Made by a program: the position numbers and the translations under genes
In this document: in pieces, positions 23,980-32,041 of the stretch
Position numbering within the stretch: the stretch's first letter is position 1
Layout: every line of letters starts with the position of its first letter
Source of the DNA: DATLGB01 sp963726825
Lineage (GTDB): Bacteria; Actinomycetota; Thermoleophilia; Solirubrobacterales; Solirubrobacteraceae
DNA: 64,000 nucleotides
Direction of reading: 5' to 3'
Assembly: GCA_963726825.1 (NCBI GenBank)
Contig: CAVSDT010000002.1
Location: forward strand, 62,001 to 126,000
The notes under the pieces: generated by a model
What the model was told of the DNA's origin: nothing
The model's input: only the letters and a program-made list of their open reading frames with translations
Database searches by the model: none

Positions 23980-24837
23980 TCAGGGTCGCGGGATGCGCAC
24001 GTGCAGGTGGTCCTCGTGGGCCGGGATGGCCTGCACGACGCCGCGCGGGCCCTTCAGGTGCACCCGGTAGCCCACGAACACGTACTGCGCGCCCGCGGCG
24101 ACGAAGCGGTCGACGAGGTCCTGGGCCCGCGCGCGGTCGACCTGCGACGGCTTGGCGGCCGGCCGGGGGAGCCCGTCCTTGCGCGGGTAGAGGACGTCGA
24201 CGTCGAGCCCGTTCTGATGCGACGCGTGGCCGATGCCGCCCCAGTGGCGCCCGAACGAGCCGCCGTGGGTGCGCGACAGGTCGGCGACGCCCACGCGCGG
24301 TGCCCCGGGGTCGGCGTAGCGGTAGTCGGCGAGCGTCATGACGAGGGTGCGCAGGAGCGCATCCGTGCCCCAGCGGCGGAAGCCGCGGTCGGGGGACCGG
24401 CGCAGCTGCCAGTCCCACGTGAACCAGTCCAGGCCCTCGGCCGGCAGCTGCACCCCGTCGACGAGGCGACCGGCGTTCGGCGACCCGATCGCGCGCGAGC
24501 GCCGCCACCTGATCGGGGCGAACGTCGTCGGCGCGGTGCCGCTCTCGGCGTCGAGGGCCGGCAGCGGCGTGGCCGTCGCCGCGGGCAGGGGCGCGAGCGG
24601 CGCGGGCGTCGGCGCGGGGGCGGGCGACGGGTCCGTGATCACCTGCGCGATCGCCGGGCGCACGACGACGAGCACCGCGACGACGAGCAGGCCGAGCACG
24701 ACGACCGCGGCGAGGGCGGCCGCCAGCCGCTGCCGGCGACGGCGCAGCAGGCCCCCGAAGAGGACGGAGCGCTCGTCGCGCGCGATGCCGCCCCGGACGG
24801 CTCCCGGGGTGTGGCGTGGGCTGTCGCGACGTGCCAT
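23980..24837 (-). CDS. Membrane-anchored MepA-like murein endopeptidase
   Basis: 285 residues. Basic N-terminus, TM helix (AAALAAVVVLGLLVVAVLVVV), Pro/Ala linker (about 70-100), then a catalytic domain with the M74 (penicillin-insensitive endopeptidase) pattern: GSPNAGRLVDGVQLP, VADLSRTHGGSFGRHWGGIGHASHQNGLDVDV, and HEDHLHVRIPRP. Zinc ligands expected from His and Asp of SHQNGLDVD and the final HLH. Family members cut the meso-DAP/D-Ala crosslink in peptidoglycan. Likely on the outer face of the membrane in cell-wall remodelling. Confidence 0.82.
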   Translation of the reverse strand: MARRDSPRHTPGAVRGGIARDERSVLFGGLLRRRRQRLAAALAAVVVLGLLVVAVLVVVRPAIAQVITDPSPAPAPTPAPLAPLPAATATPLPALDAESGTAPTTFAPIRWRRSRAIGSPNAGRLVDGVQLPAEGLDWFTWDWQLRRSPDRGFRRWGTDALLRTLVMTLADYRYADPGAPRVGVADLSRTHGGSFGRHWGGIGHASHQNGLDVDVLYPRKDGLPRPAAKPSQVDRARAQDLVDRFVAAGAQYVFVGYRVHLKGPRGVVQAIPAHEDHLHVRIPRP

Positions 24838-24862
24838 CTCCTTCCCCGTTCGACGCGTCCCG

Positions 24863-25675
24863 CTAGCGCCCCTGCCAGCTCGGCGGGCGCTTCTCGGCGA
24901 ACGCGCGCACGCCCTCGAAGAAGTCGTCGGAGTCGAAGCAGGACTCGCGCAGGTCGACCAGCTCCTGCTCGATCGCGGGATCCAGGTCCCCCTCGGCCGC
25001 GAGCAGCTCGCGCAGGACGCGCTTGTTGCCCGCCAGGGCGAGCGGCGCGTTCGCGGCCACCTCCGCGGCGAGCTCGACGCCGCGGCCGGCGAGCTCGCCG
25101 GGGGCCACGACCTCGTGCACGAGCCCCCAGGCCTCCGCCCGCCGGGCGGAGATGTTGCGGCCCGTGTGGAACAGCTGCCGGGTGCGCGGCGCGCCGATCG
25201 CGTCGACGAACTTGCGCAGCCCCGTGTGCGAGTAGATGAGCCCGAGCTTGGCCGGCGGCATGCCGACGACGCAGTCCTCGGTGGCGACGACGAGGTCGCA
25301 GGAGAGCGCGAGCTCCAGCCCGCCGCCGATCGCGTGGCCGTTGAGCGCGGCGACCGCGGGGAAGGGGAACGCCTCGAGCGCCTCGATGGCGTCCGAGAAC
25401 GGGTGCGCCACGAGCTCCTCGGCCGCGCGCGCGAACTCGTCGCGCGGCAGCGAGCCGATGTCGTAGCCGGCCGAGAACGTCGGTCCCTCGCCCGTCAGCA
25501 GCAGGCAGCGGACGCCGTCGAGCGCGTCGCCGCGCAGCGTCGAGGCGATCCCGTCGAGGATGGGGTGGTCGAGCGCGTTGCGCTTGTCCGGGTTGACGAT
25601 CGTCAGACGCGCGACGTGGTCGGCGGGACGGTCCAGCCGCAGCTTGCCGTCGGCGAGGTGCTCGACGCCGGGCAC
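24863..25675 (-). CDS. Enoyl-CoA hydratase/isomerase family protein (crotonase fold)
   Basis: 270 residues. Oxyanion-hole segments TFSAGYDIGSL and NGHAIGGGLELALSCDL are present; the latter keeps the first acidic residue of crotonase (E144 equivalent). The second Glu (normally in QPEI) is replaced: VGMPPAKLGLIYSHTG. That form is seen in methylmalonyl-CoA decarboxylase-like and isomerase-like crotonases, so classical hydration is doubtful. The biotin carrier gene lies 4 bp upstream in the same direction, consistent with acyl-CoA carboxylation/decarboxylation chemistry. Confidence 0.85.
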   Translation of the reverse strand: MPGVEHLADGKLRLDRPADHVARLTIVNPDKRNALDHPILDGIASTLRGDALDGVRCLLLTGEGPTFSAGYDIGSLPRDEFARAAEELVAHPFSDAIEALEAFPFPAVAALNGHAIGGGLELALSCDLVVATEDCVVGMPPAKLGLIYSHTGLRKFVDAIGAPRTRQLFHTGRNISARRAEAWGLVHEVVAPGELAGRGVELAAEVAANAPLALAGNKRVLRELLAAEGDLDPAIEQELVDLRESCFDSDDFFEGVRAFAEKRPPSWQGR

Positions 25676-25679
25676 GCCG

Positions 25680-25892
25680 CTACTCGAGCTCGACGAGGGC
25701 GTCGCCCTCGCTGACGGACTGGCCCTCCTCGACCAGCACCGCCTTGACGGTGCCCTCGTCCTCGGCCTCGACCGGCATCTCCATCTTCATCGACTCCAGG
25801 ATCACGACCGTGTCGCCCTCGGCGACCTCGTCGCCCGGGGAGACCTCGACCTTCCACACGGTCCCGGTGATGTGCGCCTCGATCTTGGCCAT
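25680..25892 (-). CDS. Free biotin/lipoyl carrier protein (BCCP-like)
   Basis: 70 residues from ATG 25892 (MAKIEAHITGTVWKVEV). The biotinyl domain is complete, with the biotin-accepting lysine in ESMKMEM and PVEAEDEGTVKAVLVEEGQSV following. Stand-alone carriers of this size serve multi-subunit acyl-CoA carboxylases. No biotin carboxylase is visible nearby; the carboxyltransferase at 47261 is a possible partner. It overlaps no neighbour and shares a 46-bp divergent promoter region with the acyltransferase. Confidence 0.88.
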   Translation of the reverse strand: MAKIEAHITGTVWKVEVSPGDEVAEGDTVVILESMKMEMPVEAEDEGTVKAVLVEEGQSVSEGDALVELE

Positions 25893-25938
25893 GCACGGAC
25901 CGTACCCGTTGCCGGGGGTAGGATCCCGCCGGAGAGGG

Positions 25939-26718
25939 ATGGCCGCAGCGGACGAACAGGCACGGGACGACAAGCTCGCCTCGATGAAGGCGCAGGTCTA
26001 CAAGGACCCGCGCCCGAAGGAGTGGTTCGACCGCTTCCACGCCCGCACGCGCGCGCACCGGCCGAACCTCACCTACGAGGCCGTGCGCGCCGTCACCGGC
26101 CTGTACGCGTGGACGTTCTTCCGCCTGCGCTCGCAGGACGCGTGGAAGGTGCCGACGGACGGGCCGCTGATCCTCGCCCCGAACCACTTCTCGTTCATGG
26201 ACCACTTCTTCACGGGGGTCCCGCTGCGCCGCCGGGTGTCGTTCATGGCCAAGTCGCAGATGTTCTCCAAGGGGATGCAGCACATCTACTCCCCGGGAGG
26301 GGTCTTCCCCGTGCGTCGCGGCGTCAACGACGAGGAGGCCTTCACCACCGCCCACGCGGTGCTCGGCCGCGGCGACGCGATGGTCATGTACTGCGAGGGC
26401 GGGCGCTCGCGCTCGGCCAAGCTCGCCGAGCAGCCCAAGCGCGGCATCGGGCGCATCGCGTTGGAGTCCGGCGCCGTCGTGGTCCCCGTCGCCATCCACG
26501 GCTCCTCCCACGTGCGCAACTGGAAGCGCGGGCGCTTCCCGCGGGTCGTGGTCCGCTACGGCGACCCGATCGTCTGGGACACCGTGCAGGACCCGACGCG
26601 CGACCAGCAGCAGGCGGTCGCGAACGAGATCTTCGCCCGCATCCGCGCGCTCTACGACGGCCTCGACGGCTCGCTCGGCCAGCCCGACGACGCGCCGGTC
26701 ACCGCCCCCGACGCCTAG
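25939..26718 (+). CDS. 1-acyl-sn-glycerol-3-phosphate acyltransferase-like (PlsC)
   Basis: 259 residues from ATG 25939, preceded at once by GGAGAGG. Acyltransferase motif I is NHFSFMDHFF (HX4D), motif III is YCEGGRSRSAKL (EGxRS) and VVVPVAIHG is motif IV. It probably acylates lysophosphatidate or another acceptor at the inner membrane. A short charged N-terminus precedes the domain. It overlaps the convergent secreted protein gene by 4 bp. Confidence 0.85.
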   Translation: MAAADEQARDDKLASMKAQVYKDPRPKEWFDRFHARTRAHRPNLTYEAVRAVTGLYAWTFFRLRSQDAWKVPTDGPLILAPNHFSFMDHFFTGVPLRRRVSFMAKSQMFSKGMQHIYSPGGVFPVRRGVNDEEAFTTAHAVLGRGDAMVMYCEGGRSRSAKLAEQPKRGIGRIALESGAVVVPVAIHGSSHVRNWKRGRFPRVVVRYGDPIVWDTVQDPTRDQQQAVANEIFARIRALYDGLDGSLGQPDDAPVTAPDA

Positions 26719-27164
26719 CAGGTCCCGCCGGGCACGAGACGCAGCGTCGCCCGCGCCAGCACCCGGCCGCCGTGCCGGACCTGCAGGCGGTGCACGCCGG
26801 CCTCGAACGTGTCCGGGCGCAGGCCGAGGTCGCGCGCGGTGAACACCAGGGTCCGCGTCCCGGCGGCCCGCCGGAGCGTGATCCGCCGCGTGGTGGGCGC
26901 GTGGCCGGGCGGGGTGAGCCGCAGACGGACGTCCGTCCCCGGACGGGCACCGGACCAGCGCAGGCGCGGCGCGAGCGACACGGGCGGGATCGCCTGGCAC
27001 ACCGGCACCGATCCGCCGGGGCCCGTGCGGACGGTCTCCTGGTTGATCATCGTGGTGGTCCAGCCGCCCACCCGCAGGCGGGGAGCGGCCTCGGACGGGG
27101 CCGCAGCGGCGAGGGCGAGCAGGAGCACGGCCGAGGCCACGGCTGGTTGACGCGCGGTGCGCAC
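26715..27164 (-). CDS. Hypothetical secreted protein
   Basis: 149 residues from GTG 27164, chosen because it directly precedes a Sec signal (RQPAVASAVLLLALAAAAPSEAA). The mature part is beta-rich and basic (RLRWSGARPGTDVRLRLTPPG, TRRITLRRAAGTRTLVFTARDLGLRP, VHRLQVRHGGRVLARATLRL), suggesting an Ig-like fold, with two Cys that could form a disulfide. I do not recognise a family. Confidence 0.65.
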   Translation of the reverse strand: MRTARQPAVASAVLLLALAAAAPSEAAPRLRVGGWTTTMINQETVRTGPGGSVPVCQAIPPVSLAPRLRWSGARPGTDVRLRLTPPGHAPTTRRITLRRAAGTRTLVFTARDLGLRPDTFEAGVHRLQVRHGGRVLARATLRLVPGGTC

Positions 27165-27192
27165 CCGCCGTACTGTGGCGCATTCGGTCCAT

Positions 27193-27214
27193 GCAGACCG
27201 GCCGTTCGGTCTGC
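27193..27214. promoter_or_regulatory. Inverted repeat upstream of copper cluster
   Basis: Perfect 8-bp arms GCAGACCG and CGGTCTGC separated by GCCGTT, ending 23 bp before the ATG at 27238. The position fits an operator or 5'-leader hairpin controlling the beta-helix/cupredoxin operon. The half-site resembles TetR-type sites, but no regulator is adjacent. Confidence 0.45.
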
Positions 27215-27237
27215 GCGTTGAAGGGGAAAGGTCGCGC

Positions 27238-28536
27238 ATGAAGCGTGTCGTCTGGTCGGTCGTGCTTGCGAGCGGTGTGCTCGCCCCTGTCTCGATGGTC
27301 GCACCGGGTGGCGCGCAGGCGGCGTCAGCTGCGGCGGCCAAGCGCGCGCCGAAGACGGTGACGGTCTGTCGGCGCGGCTGCAGGTACCCGACGATCCAGA
27401 AGGGCGTCGACGCCGTGCGCAAGGGCGGCACCGTCAGGGTCAAGCCCGGCACCTACCGCGAGGGCGTCACGGTCGCGGGCGCCAAGAAGGACGGCATCTC
27501 CATCCGCGGCACCAAGGGCGCGTCCAGGACGGTCCTGCAGGGCAAGGGGGCGAAGGACAAGCTCGGCAACGGCGCGACCAACGGCGTCTTCGTCGACGGC
27601 GCCGACCGGGTCAAGCTCACCGGCCTCAAGGCGGTCAACTACTCCGGCAACGGCTTCTTCGTCCGCAACGCCAAGGGCTACACGTGGAACAAGCTCGTCG
27701 CGGGCTTCAACCGCTCCTACGGCCTGTACGCCTTCAACTCGCGCGGCGGCACGATGAAGAACTCGACGGGCTACGGCCACGGCGACTCCGCCTTCTACGT
27801 CGGCCAGACCCCGCCGCAGTCCAAGCCCAGGCGGACGAAGCTCACCCACCTGCGGGGCTACGAGAACGTCCTGGGCTACTCCGGCACGAACTCGCGCTAC
27901 GTCGACATCACGAACTCCGACTTCTACAACAACGGCGCCGGCGTGGTCCCGAACACGCTGAAGTCCGAGAAGTACGCACCGTCGGAGGACGGGACGATCC
28001 GCGGCAACCGGATCTTCTGGAACAACTTCAACTACTTCGCGCCGAGCTCGAAGGTCAAGCCGCTCCCGTCGGCGACGGGCGACCTGCAGTACCCGACCGG
28101 CGTCGGCGTCGTCCTCTTCGGCGTCACGGGCTGGACGGTCTCCGACAACGACGTCTTCGGCAACTTCAAGTGGGGCCTGCTGAGCGTGTCGGACCCGGGC
28201 TACAAGCCGGCCACGAACGTCGACAACCTCGTCTCGAGCAACCGCTGGGGCCTCGACGGCAAGGACACCAACGCCGTCGACCTGATGTCGGAGGGCTCGG
28301 GCACGGGCAACTGCTACGGCGAGCCGACCGCGACGCGCGACCCCGGCGAGACCCCGGACACGTCGCTGTACCCGCCGTGCACCGACCCGAAGTCGCCGTC
28401 GGCGATCGACGGCACGCAGCTGCTCGAGCTGCTGGGCTACCTGTCGCAGAAGGCGCCGCAGGAGGACTCCTGGGTCAAGCACCCGCACGCGAAGGTCGAC
28501 GGGTTCACGCCGATCGACGGGCAGCCGGTCCGATGA
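27238..28536 (+). CDS. Secreted right-handed beta-helix protein
   Basis: 432 residues from ATG 27238, which precedes a Sec signal (KRVVWSVVLASGVLAPVSMVAPGGAQA). An N-terminal CRRGCRYPTIQKGVDAVRKGGTVRVKPGTYREGV segment is the typical first coil of DUF1565/NosD-like beta-helices; repeated turns follow (ITNSDFYNNGAGVV, IRGNRIFWNNFNYF, WTVSDNDVFGNFKWGLLSV, NLVSSNRWGLDG). NosD-family members act in copper delivery to N2O reductase; here the ATGA overlap with a cupredoxin gene makes a copper role attractive but unproven. Confidence 0.8.
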   Translation: MKRVVWSVVLASGVLAPVSMVAPGGAQAASAAAAKRAPKTVTVCRRGCRYPTIQKGVDAVRKGGTVRVKPGTYREGVTVAGAKKDGISIRGTKGASRTVLQGKGAKDKLGNGATNGVFVDGADRVKLTGLKAVNYSGNGFFVRNAKGYTWNKLVAGFNRSYGLYAFNSRGGTMKNSTGYGHGDSAFYVGQTPPQSKPRRTKLTHLRGYENVLGYSGTNSRYVDITNSDFYNNGAGVVPNTLKSEKYAPSEDGTIRGNRIFWNNFNYFAPSSKVKPLPSATGDLQYPTGVGVVLFGVTGWTVSDNDVFGNFKWGLLSVSDPGYKPATNVDNLVSSNRWGLDGKDTNAVDLMSEGSGTGNCYGEPTATRDPGETPDTSLYPPCTDPKSPSAIDGTQLLELLGYLSQKAPQEDSWVKHPHAKVDGFTPIDGQPVR

Positions 28537-28898
28537 GGCGGCCGCTGACCCTCGGCGCGGCGGTCTTCGTGACCGCCGCGGGCATCGGGATGGGCACGCA
28601 CGCGGAGGCGGCGAGGACGCCGAAGCCGCGCGTCGTGAAGATGTACGACAACTACTACGGCCCGGCGAAGCTCACGATCAAGCCGGGCACGAAGGTCACC
28701 TGGAAGTGGCCGTCAGACGTCGGGGACTCCCATGACGTCAAGACGAAGTCGGTCCCGAAGGGCGCGAAGAAGTTCAAGTCGCCGCCCTACGCGACGCAGG
28801 CGAAGTGGTCCACGACCTTCAAGAAGGCCGGCAGGTACAAGCTGTACTGCACGTTCCACGAGACGGAGATGACCATGACGGTGGTCGTCAAGAAGTGA
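28533..28898 (+). CDS. Secreted cupredoxin (type 1 copper protein)
   Basis: 121 residues; ATG 28533 overlaps the previous TGA. Signal peptide (LTLGAAVFVTAAGIGMGTHAEAA), then one cupredoxin domain. Copper ligands are visible: H67 (GDSHD), C106 and H109 (YCTFHE) and axial M113 (TEM) or M115. A periplasmic/extracellular electron carrier or copper chaperone is likely, naturally paired with the multicopper oxidase that begins 4 nt before its stop ends. Confidence 0.88.
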   Translation: MRRPLTLGAAVFVTAAGIGMGTHAEAARTPKPRVVKMYDNYYGPAKLTIKPGTKVTWKWPSDVGDSHDVKTKSVPKGAKKFKSPPYATQAKWSTTFKKAGRYKLYCTFHETEMTMTVVVKK

Positions 28899-29944
28899 CG
28901 CCGGGGGGACCGGAGATCGATCGCCGCACCCTCTTCGGGGTCGGCGGCGTCGGTCTTGTGTGCACGCTGGGCGGGCTGAAGGTCCGCGACGACGAGGAGG
29001 CCGATCTCGGCGCCCTCGGCAAGCAGTTCAAGGACCCGCCGTCCCTGAGCCGCGCCCGGTTCAAGCAGATCGCCGACCCGCAGCCCGCGGCGGGCGGCCA
29101 GGTGCGCGAGTACTGGATCCAGGCCGAGCGCGTGAAGTGGGACATCGTCCCGCACAAGCGCGACCAGATGATGGACGAGCCCATCAAGGGCAAGACGACC
29201 TTCAACGCGCTCGTCTACCGCGCCTACACCGCCAACTGGGGCGAGCCGCTGGGCCCGCCGTCGATCCCCGGCCCGACGCTCGAGGGCGAGACGGGCGACA
29301 CGATCGTCGTGCAGTTCCGCAACCGGACGGGCGCGCCGGTCACGGTGCACCCGCACGGCGTCTTCTACACGGAGGACTCCGACGGCGCCTACAAGGGCAA
29401 GTTCACCCAGCCCGGCGGGTTCGTCAAGCCGGGCAAGACGTTCCGCTACGTGTGGGACTGCCGGCCGGGGACCGAGGGCGCCTGGCCCTACCACGATCAC
29501 GGGCCGCTGGACCCGCTGCCGCTCTACAAGGGGCTGTTCGGGTTCGTGCACGTGCGCGCGAAGGGCGCGCCGCGGGCCGACGTGGACCACTACATCGCCA
29601 TGCACTCCTTCATCCCCGCGGCGACCGGACTCGGCCGCGTCTTCCACACGATGAACGGGCGCGCCTACACCGGCTCGACCCCGAACCTGTACGCCAAGGT
29701 CGGCCAGCGCGTCGCCCAGCACGTGATCGGGATGAGCAACGACTTCCACACCTACCACCTGCACGGGCACCGCTGGACGGATGCCGCGGGGGTGGTGCGC
29801 GACAACGTCACGGTCGGCCCGGCCGACTCCTACTCGCTGGAGTTCGTGGAGGACAACCCCGGGCGCTGGCTGTATCACTGCCACGTCTTCTCCCACCTGC
29901 ACGAGGGGATGAGCGGGTGGTACATCGTCTCGCCGGCCTCCTGA
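28895..29944 (+). CDS. Two-domain multicopper oxidase (small laccase-like)
   Basis: 349 residues from GTG 28895, overlapping the cupredoxin stop. All four copper-binding blocks are present: HPHG, YHDHG, HTYHLHGHRW and LYHCHVFSHLHEGM (type 1 His-Cys-His-Met included). The length is that of two-cupredoxin-domain enzymes such as Streptomyces SLAC, which work as trimers and oxidise phenols or Cu(I) with reduction of O2. The N-terminal hydrophobic segment (TLFGVGGVGLVCTLGGL) may be a signal or anchor. Probable copper-detoxifying or phenol-oxidising enzyme. Confidence 0.88.
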   Translation: MTPGGPEIDRRTLFGVGGVGLVCTLGGLKVRDDEEADLGALGKQFKDPPSLSRARFKQIADPQPAAGGQVREYWIQAERVKWDIVPHKRDQMMDEPIKGKTTFNALVYRAYTANWGEPLGPPSIPGPTLEGETGDTIVVQFRNRTGAPVTVHPHGVFYTEDSDGAYKGKFTQPGGFVKPGKTFRYVWDCRPGTEGAWPYHDHGPLDPLPLYKGLFGFVHVRAKGAPRADVDHYIAMHSFIPAATGLGRVFHTMNGRAYTGSTPNLYAKVGQRVAQHVIGMSNDFHTYHLHGHRWTDAAGVVRDNVTVGPADSYSLEFVEDNPGRWLYHCHVFSHLHEGMSGWYIVSPAS

Positions 29945-30636
29945 CCGCGGTCGTCGTCGCCACGGGGGTGGCGGGCGCCGCGCCGGCCCGGGCGACCTCG
30001 GCGAAGGTCGCCATCGGGGACTTCCGCTGGTCGTCGATGGACGTCACCGTCGCCCGCGGCGACAGCGTGACCTGGTTCTGGGTCGGGCCGGACCTGCAGC
30101 ACTCGATCACGGCACTCGACCCCCCGAGCGCGATCGACTCCGACCCGGGCAACGGCGCACCCGAGCACGCGGCCGGCGACCGCTTCAGCGTCGACTTCGA
30201 CACGCCGGGCGACTACCAGTTCCACTGCAAGCTCCATGCGCTGGTGCGCGGCACGGTGCACGTGGTCGACGACCCGGCGCTCGCCGGGCCGAGCCTCGAC
30301 CCCGATCCCGCGATCGTGGGCGACGTCCTCGCCCCCGAGCTCACCCAGGCGCGCTGGGCCGGGCGGGTGCGCTACCGGCGTCCCGCCGAGTTGCGCTACA
30401 CGCTCGACGAGCCGTCGCGGGTGACCTTCGACGTGATGCGCCCGCGCCCCGGGGTCGACCGCTACCTCGGCACGCGACGCTTCGACGGCCACATCGGCTG
30501 GAACCGGTGGTCCTTCCGTGGGGTCCTGCGCCAGCGCCGCCTCAAGCCCGGCCGCTACTACGCGCTGCTGACCGCCGCCGACGCGGCCGGCAACGAGACG
30601 AAGGACGTGCGCGTCCCGTTCCGGGTGACGCGCTGA
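29917..30636 (+). CDS. Secreted cupredoxin-like protein with C-terminal beta domain, axial Met lost
   Basis: 239 residues from GTG 29917, overlapping the oxidase by 28 nt; this start gives a good signal peptide (RLAGLLTAVVVATGVAGAAPARA). Cupredoxin ligands H62 (QHSIT), C104 and H107 (FHCKLHALV) are present, but the position of the axial Met in the usual CxxHxxM is V110. The C-terminal third (TLDEPSRVTFDVMRPRPG ... LKPGRYYALLTAADAAGNETKDVRVPFRV) is an Ig/FlgD-like beta module. Copper binding with altered redox potential is possible. Confidence 0.82.
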   Translation: MVHRLAGLLTAVVVATGVAGAAPARATSAKVAIGDFRWSSMDVTVARGDSVTWFWVGPDLQHSITALDPPSAIDSDPGNGAPEHAAGDRFSVDFDTPGDYQFHCKLHALVRGTVHVVDDPALAGPSLDPDPAIVGDVLAPELTQARWAGRVRYRRPAELRYTLDEPSRVTFDVMRPRPGVDRYLGTRRFDGHIGWNRWSFRGVLRQRRLKPGRYYALLTAADAAGNETKDVRVPFRVTR

Positions 30637-30644
30637 CCGCCGAC

Positions 30645-31187
30645 GTGCTGCGCGCCGGCCTGCTGGCCGGGGTGGACGCGTGGGTGGCCTCGCCGGACGG
30701 GTCGCCCACCGCCGCCCGGCTGCGGGCGCTCGGCGCGGCGGTGCATCCGCTGGTCGTGGACCCGTTCGGCGACGAGCCCCCGGTCGCGGTCCCGGCCGCG
30801 CCCGGGGACGGGCTCCCGGTGTGCGTCTGGGACGGGGAGGCGGCCCTCGCCGCGGCCGCGCCCGGCGTCGCCGGCGTCCACGCCGCCCTCGACGGCGCGT
30901 GGCTGGCGGTGCGCGCGGTCGCCACCACGGTGATGCACCCGGGCGAGCGCGGCGGCAAGGTCGTGCTCCAGGCGCCGTGGCCCGGCGACGCGCATCGCGC
31001 GGCCGCCCGGGCCGGCCTCGAGAACCTCAGCCGGACGCTCGGGATCGAGTGGGCGCGCCTCGGCGTGCGCACCGTGACGCTCGAGCCCGGGCCGCGCACC
31101 GACGCGGCGGCGCTCGCGGAGCTCACGGGCTTCCTGGCCTCCCGCGCCGGCGACTACTTCTCCGGCACCGCGCTGACGCTCTCCTAG
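30645..31187 (+). CDS. Degenerate SDR-like protein
   Basis: 180 residues from GTG 30645. The C-terminal half reads as the end of a short-chain dehydrogenase (AARAGLENLSRTLGIEWARLGVRTVTLEPG ... FLASRAGDYFSGTALTLS), but the TGxxxGxG cofactor loop and catalytic YxxxK are absent. It abuts a genuine SDR gene convergently (4-bp overlap). Either a non-catalytic Rossmann partner, as in heteromeric FabG-type enzymes, or a decaying paralogue. Confidence 0.6.
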   Translation: MLRAGLLAGVDAWVASPDGSPTAARLRALGAAVHPLVVDPFGDEPPVAVPAAPGDGLPVCVWDGEAALAAAAPGVAGVHAALDGAWLAVRAVATTVMHPGERGGKVVLQAPWPGDAHRAAARAGLENLSRTLGIEWARLGVRTVTLEPGPRTDAAALAELTGFLASRAGDYFSGTALTLS

Positions 31188-32011
31188 CCGGTCATCCCCC
31201 CGAACAGGCCGCCGGTGATGTGCAGCGTCTGCCCGTGCACGTAGTTCGACCACGGCGTGCACAGGAAGGCGACGGGGCCCGCGGCCTCCTCGACGGTCGC
31301 CGGGCGGCCGAGCGGGATCATCGCCGAGGCCATCGAGCGCAGCTGGTCCGGGATGCCGAGCTGGACCTGCTCGCCGTCGATCTCGATCGTGTTCTCGCCG
31401 ACCTTGGACTGCGTCAGGCGCGTGTCGACGAAGCCGAAGGCGACCGCGTTGACGTTGATCTTGAACTGGCCCCACTCCTTGGCCAGCGTCTTGGTGAGCC
31501 CGACGACCCCCGCCTTGCCCGCCGAGTAGTTGGCCTGGCCCGGGTTGCCGAACGTGCCGGACGTCGAGGAGACGTTGACGATCTTGCGGAAGATCTCCTT
31601 GCCCTCCTCGCGCTCGGCCTTGGCCGGCTCGCGCAGGTGCGGCGCGGCGGCCCGGACGACCTTGAAGGGCACGGTCAGGTGGATGGCGAGCATCCGCTCC
31701 CACCAGTCGTCGGAGAGCTTGTGCACCGGCGCGTCGAGCGTGTAGCCGGCGTTGTTGACGATCACGTCGATCTTGCCGAACGCGTCGATCGCCGTCTGGA
31801 TCAGCTGCTCGGGGGCGTCGCCCTTGGTGAGGTCGCCGGCGAACACGGTGCCCTCCGTCGGCAGCGCGTCCTGCGTCTCCTGCGCCTTGTCGGGGTCGAG
31901 GTCGTTGACCACGACCCGCGCGCCCTGGCCGGCGAGGAGCTCGGCGGTCGCCCGCCCGATCCCGTTGCCGGATCCGGTGACGATGGCCACCTTGTCGTCG
32001 AGTAGTCCCAT
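31184..32011 (-). CDS. SDR family oxidoreductase (FabG-like)
   Basis: 275 residues from ATG 32011 (MGLLDDKVAIVTG); ATG 32020 would add three residues. TGSGNGIG cofactor loop, NNAGYTLD, active-site NVSSTSG and YSAGKAG (YxxxK), then a standard FabG-like end (WSNYVHGQTLHITGGLFGGM). Likely 3-hydroxyacyl or related alcohol dehydrogenase using NAD(P). It shares a 30-bp divergent gap with the molybdopterin oxidoreductase. Confidence 0.88.
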   Translation of the reverse strand: MGLLDDKVAIVTGSGNGIGRATAELLAGQGARVVVNDLDPDKAQETQDALPTEGTVFAGDLTKGDAPEQLIQTAIDAFGKIDVIVNNAGYTLDAPVHKLSDDWWERMLAIHLTVPFKVVRAAAPHLREPAKAEREEGKEIFRKIVNVSSTSGTFGNPGQANYSAGKAGVVGLTKTLAKEWGQFKINVNAVAFGFVDTRLTQSKVGENTIEIDGEQVQLGIPDQLRSMASAMIPLGRPATVEEAAGPVAFLCTPWSNYVHGQTLHITGGLFGGMTG

Positions 32012-32041
32012 CGGCCCCATGCTGCCATGTAGCGTCCGGGC

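Noticed and set aside
21356..24508. Single 1050-codon minus-strand frame joining HugZ-like gene with upstream sequence
   Set aside because: Only the last 266 codons look like protein; the rest is a shadow of ggt and the MepA-like gene, so the CDS is limited to 21356-22156.
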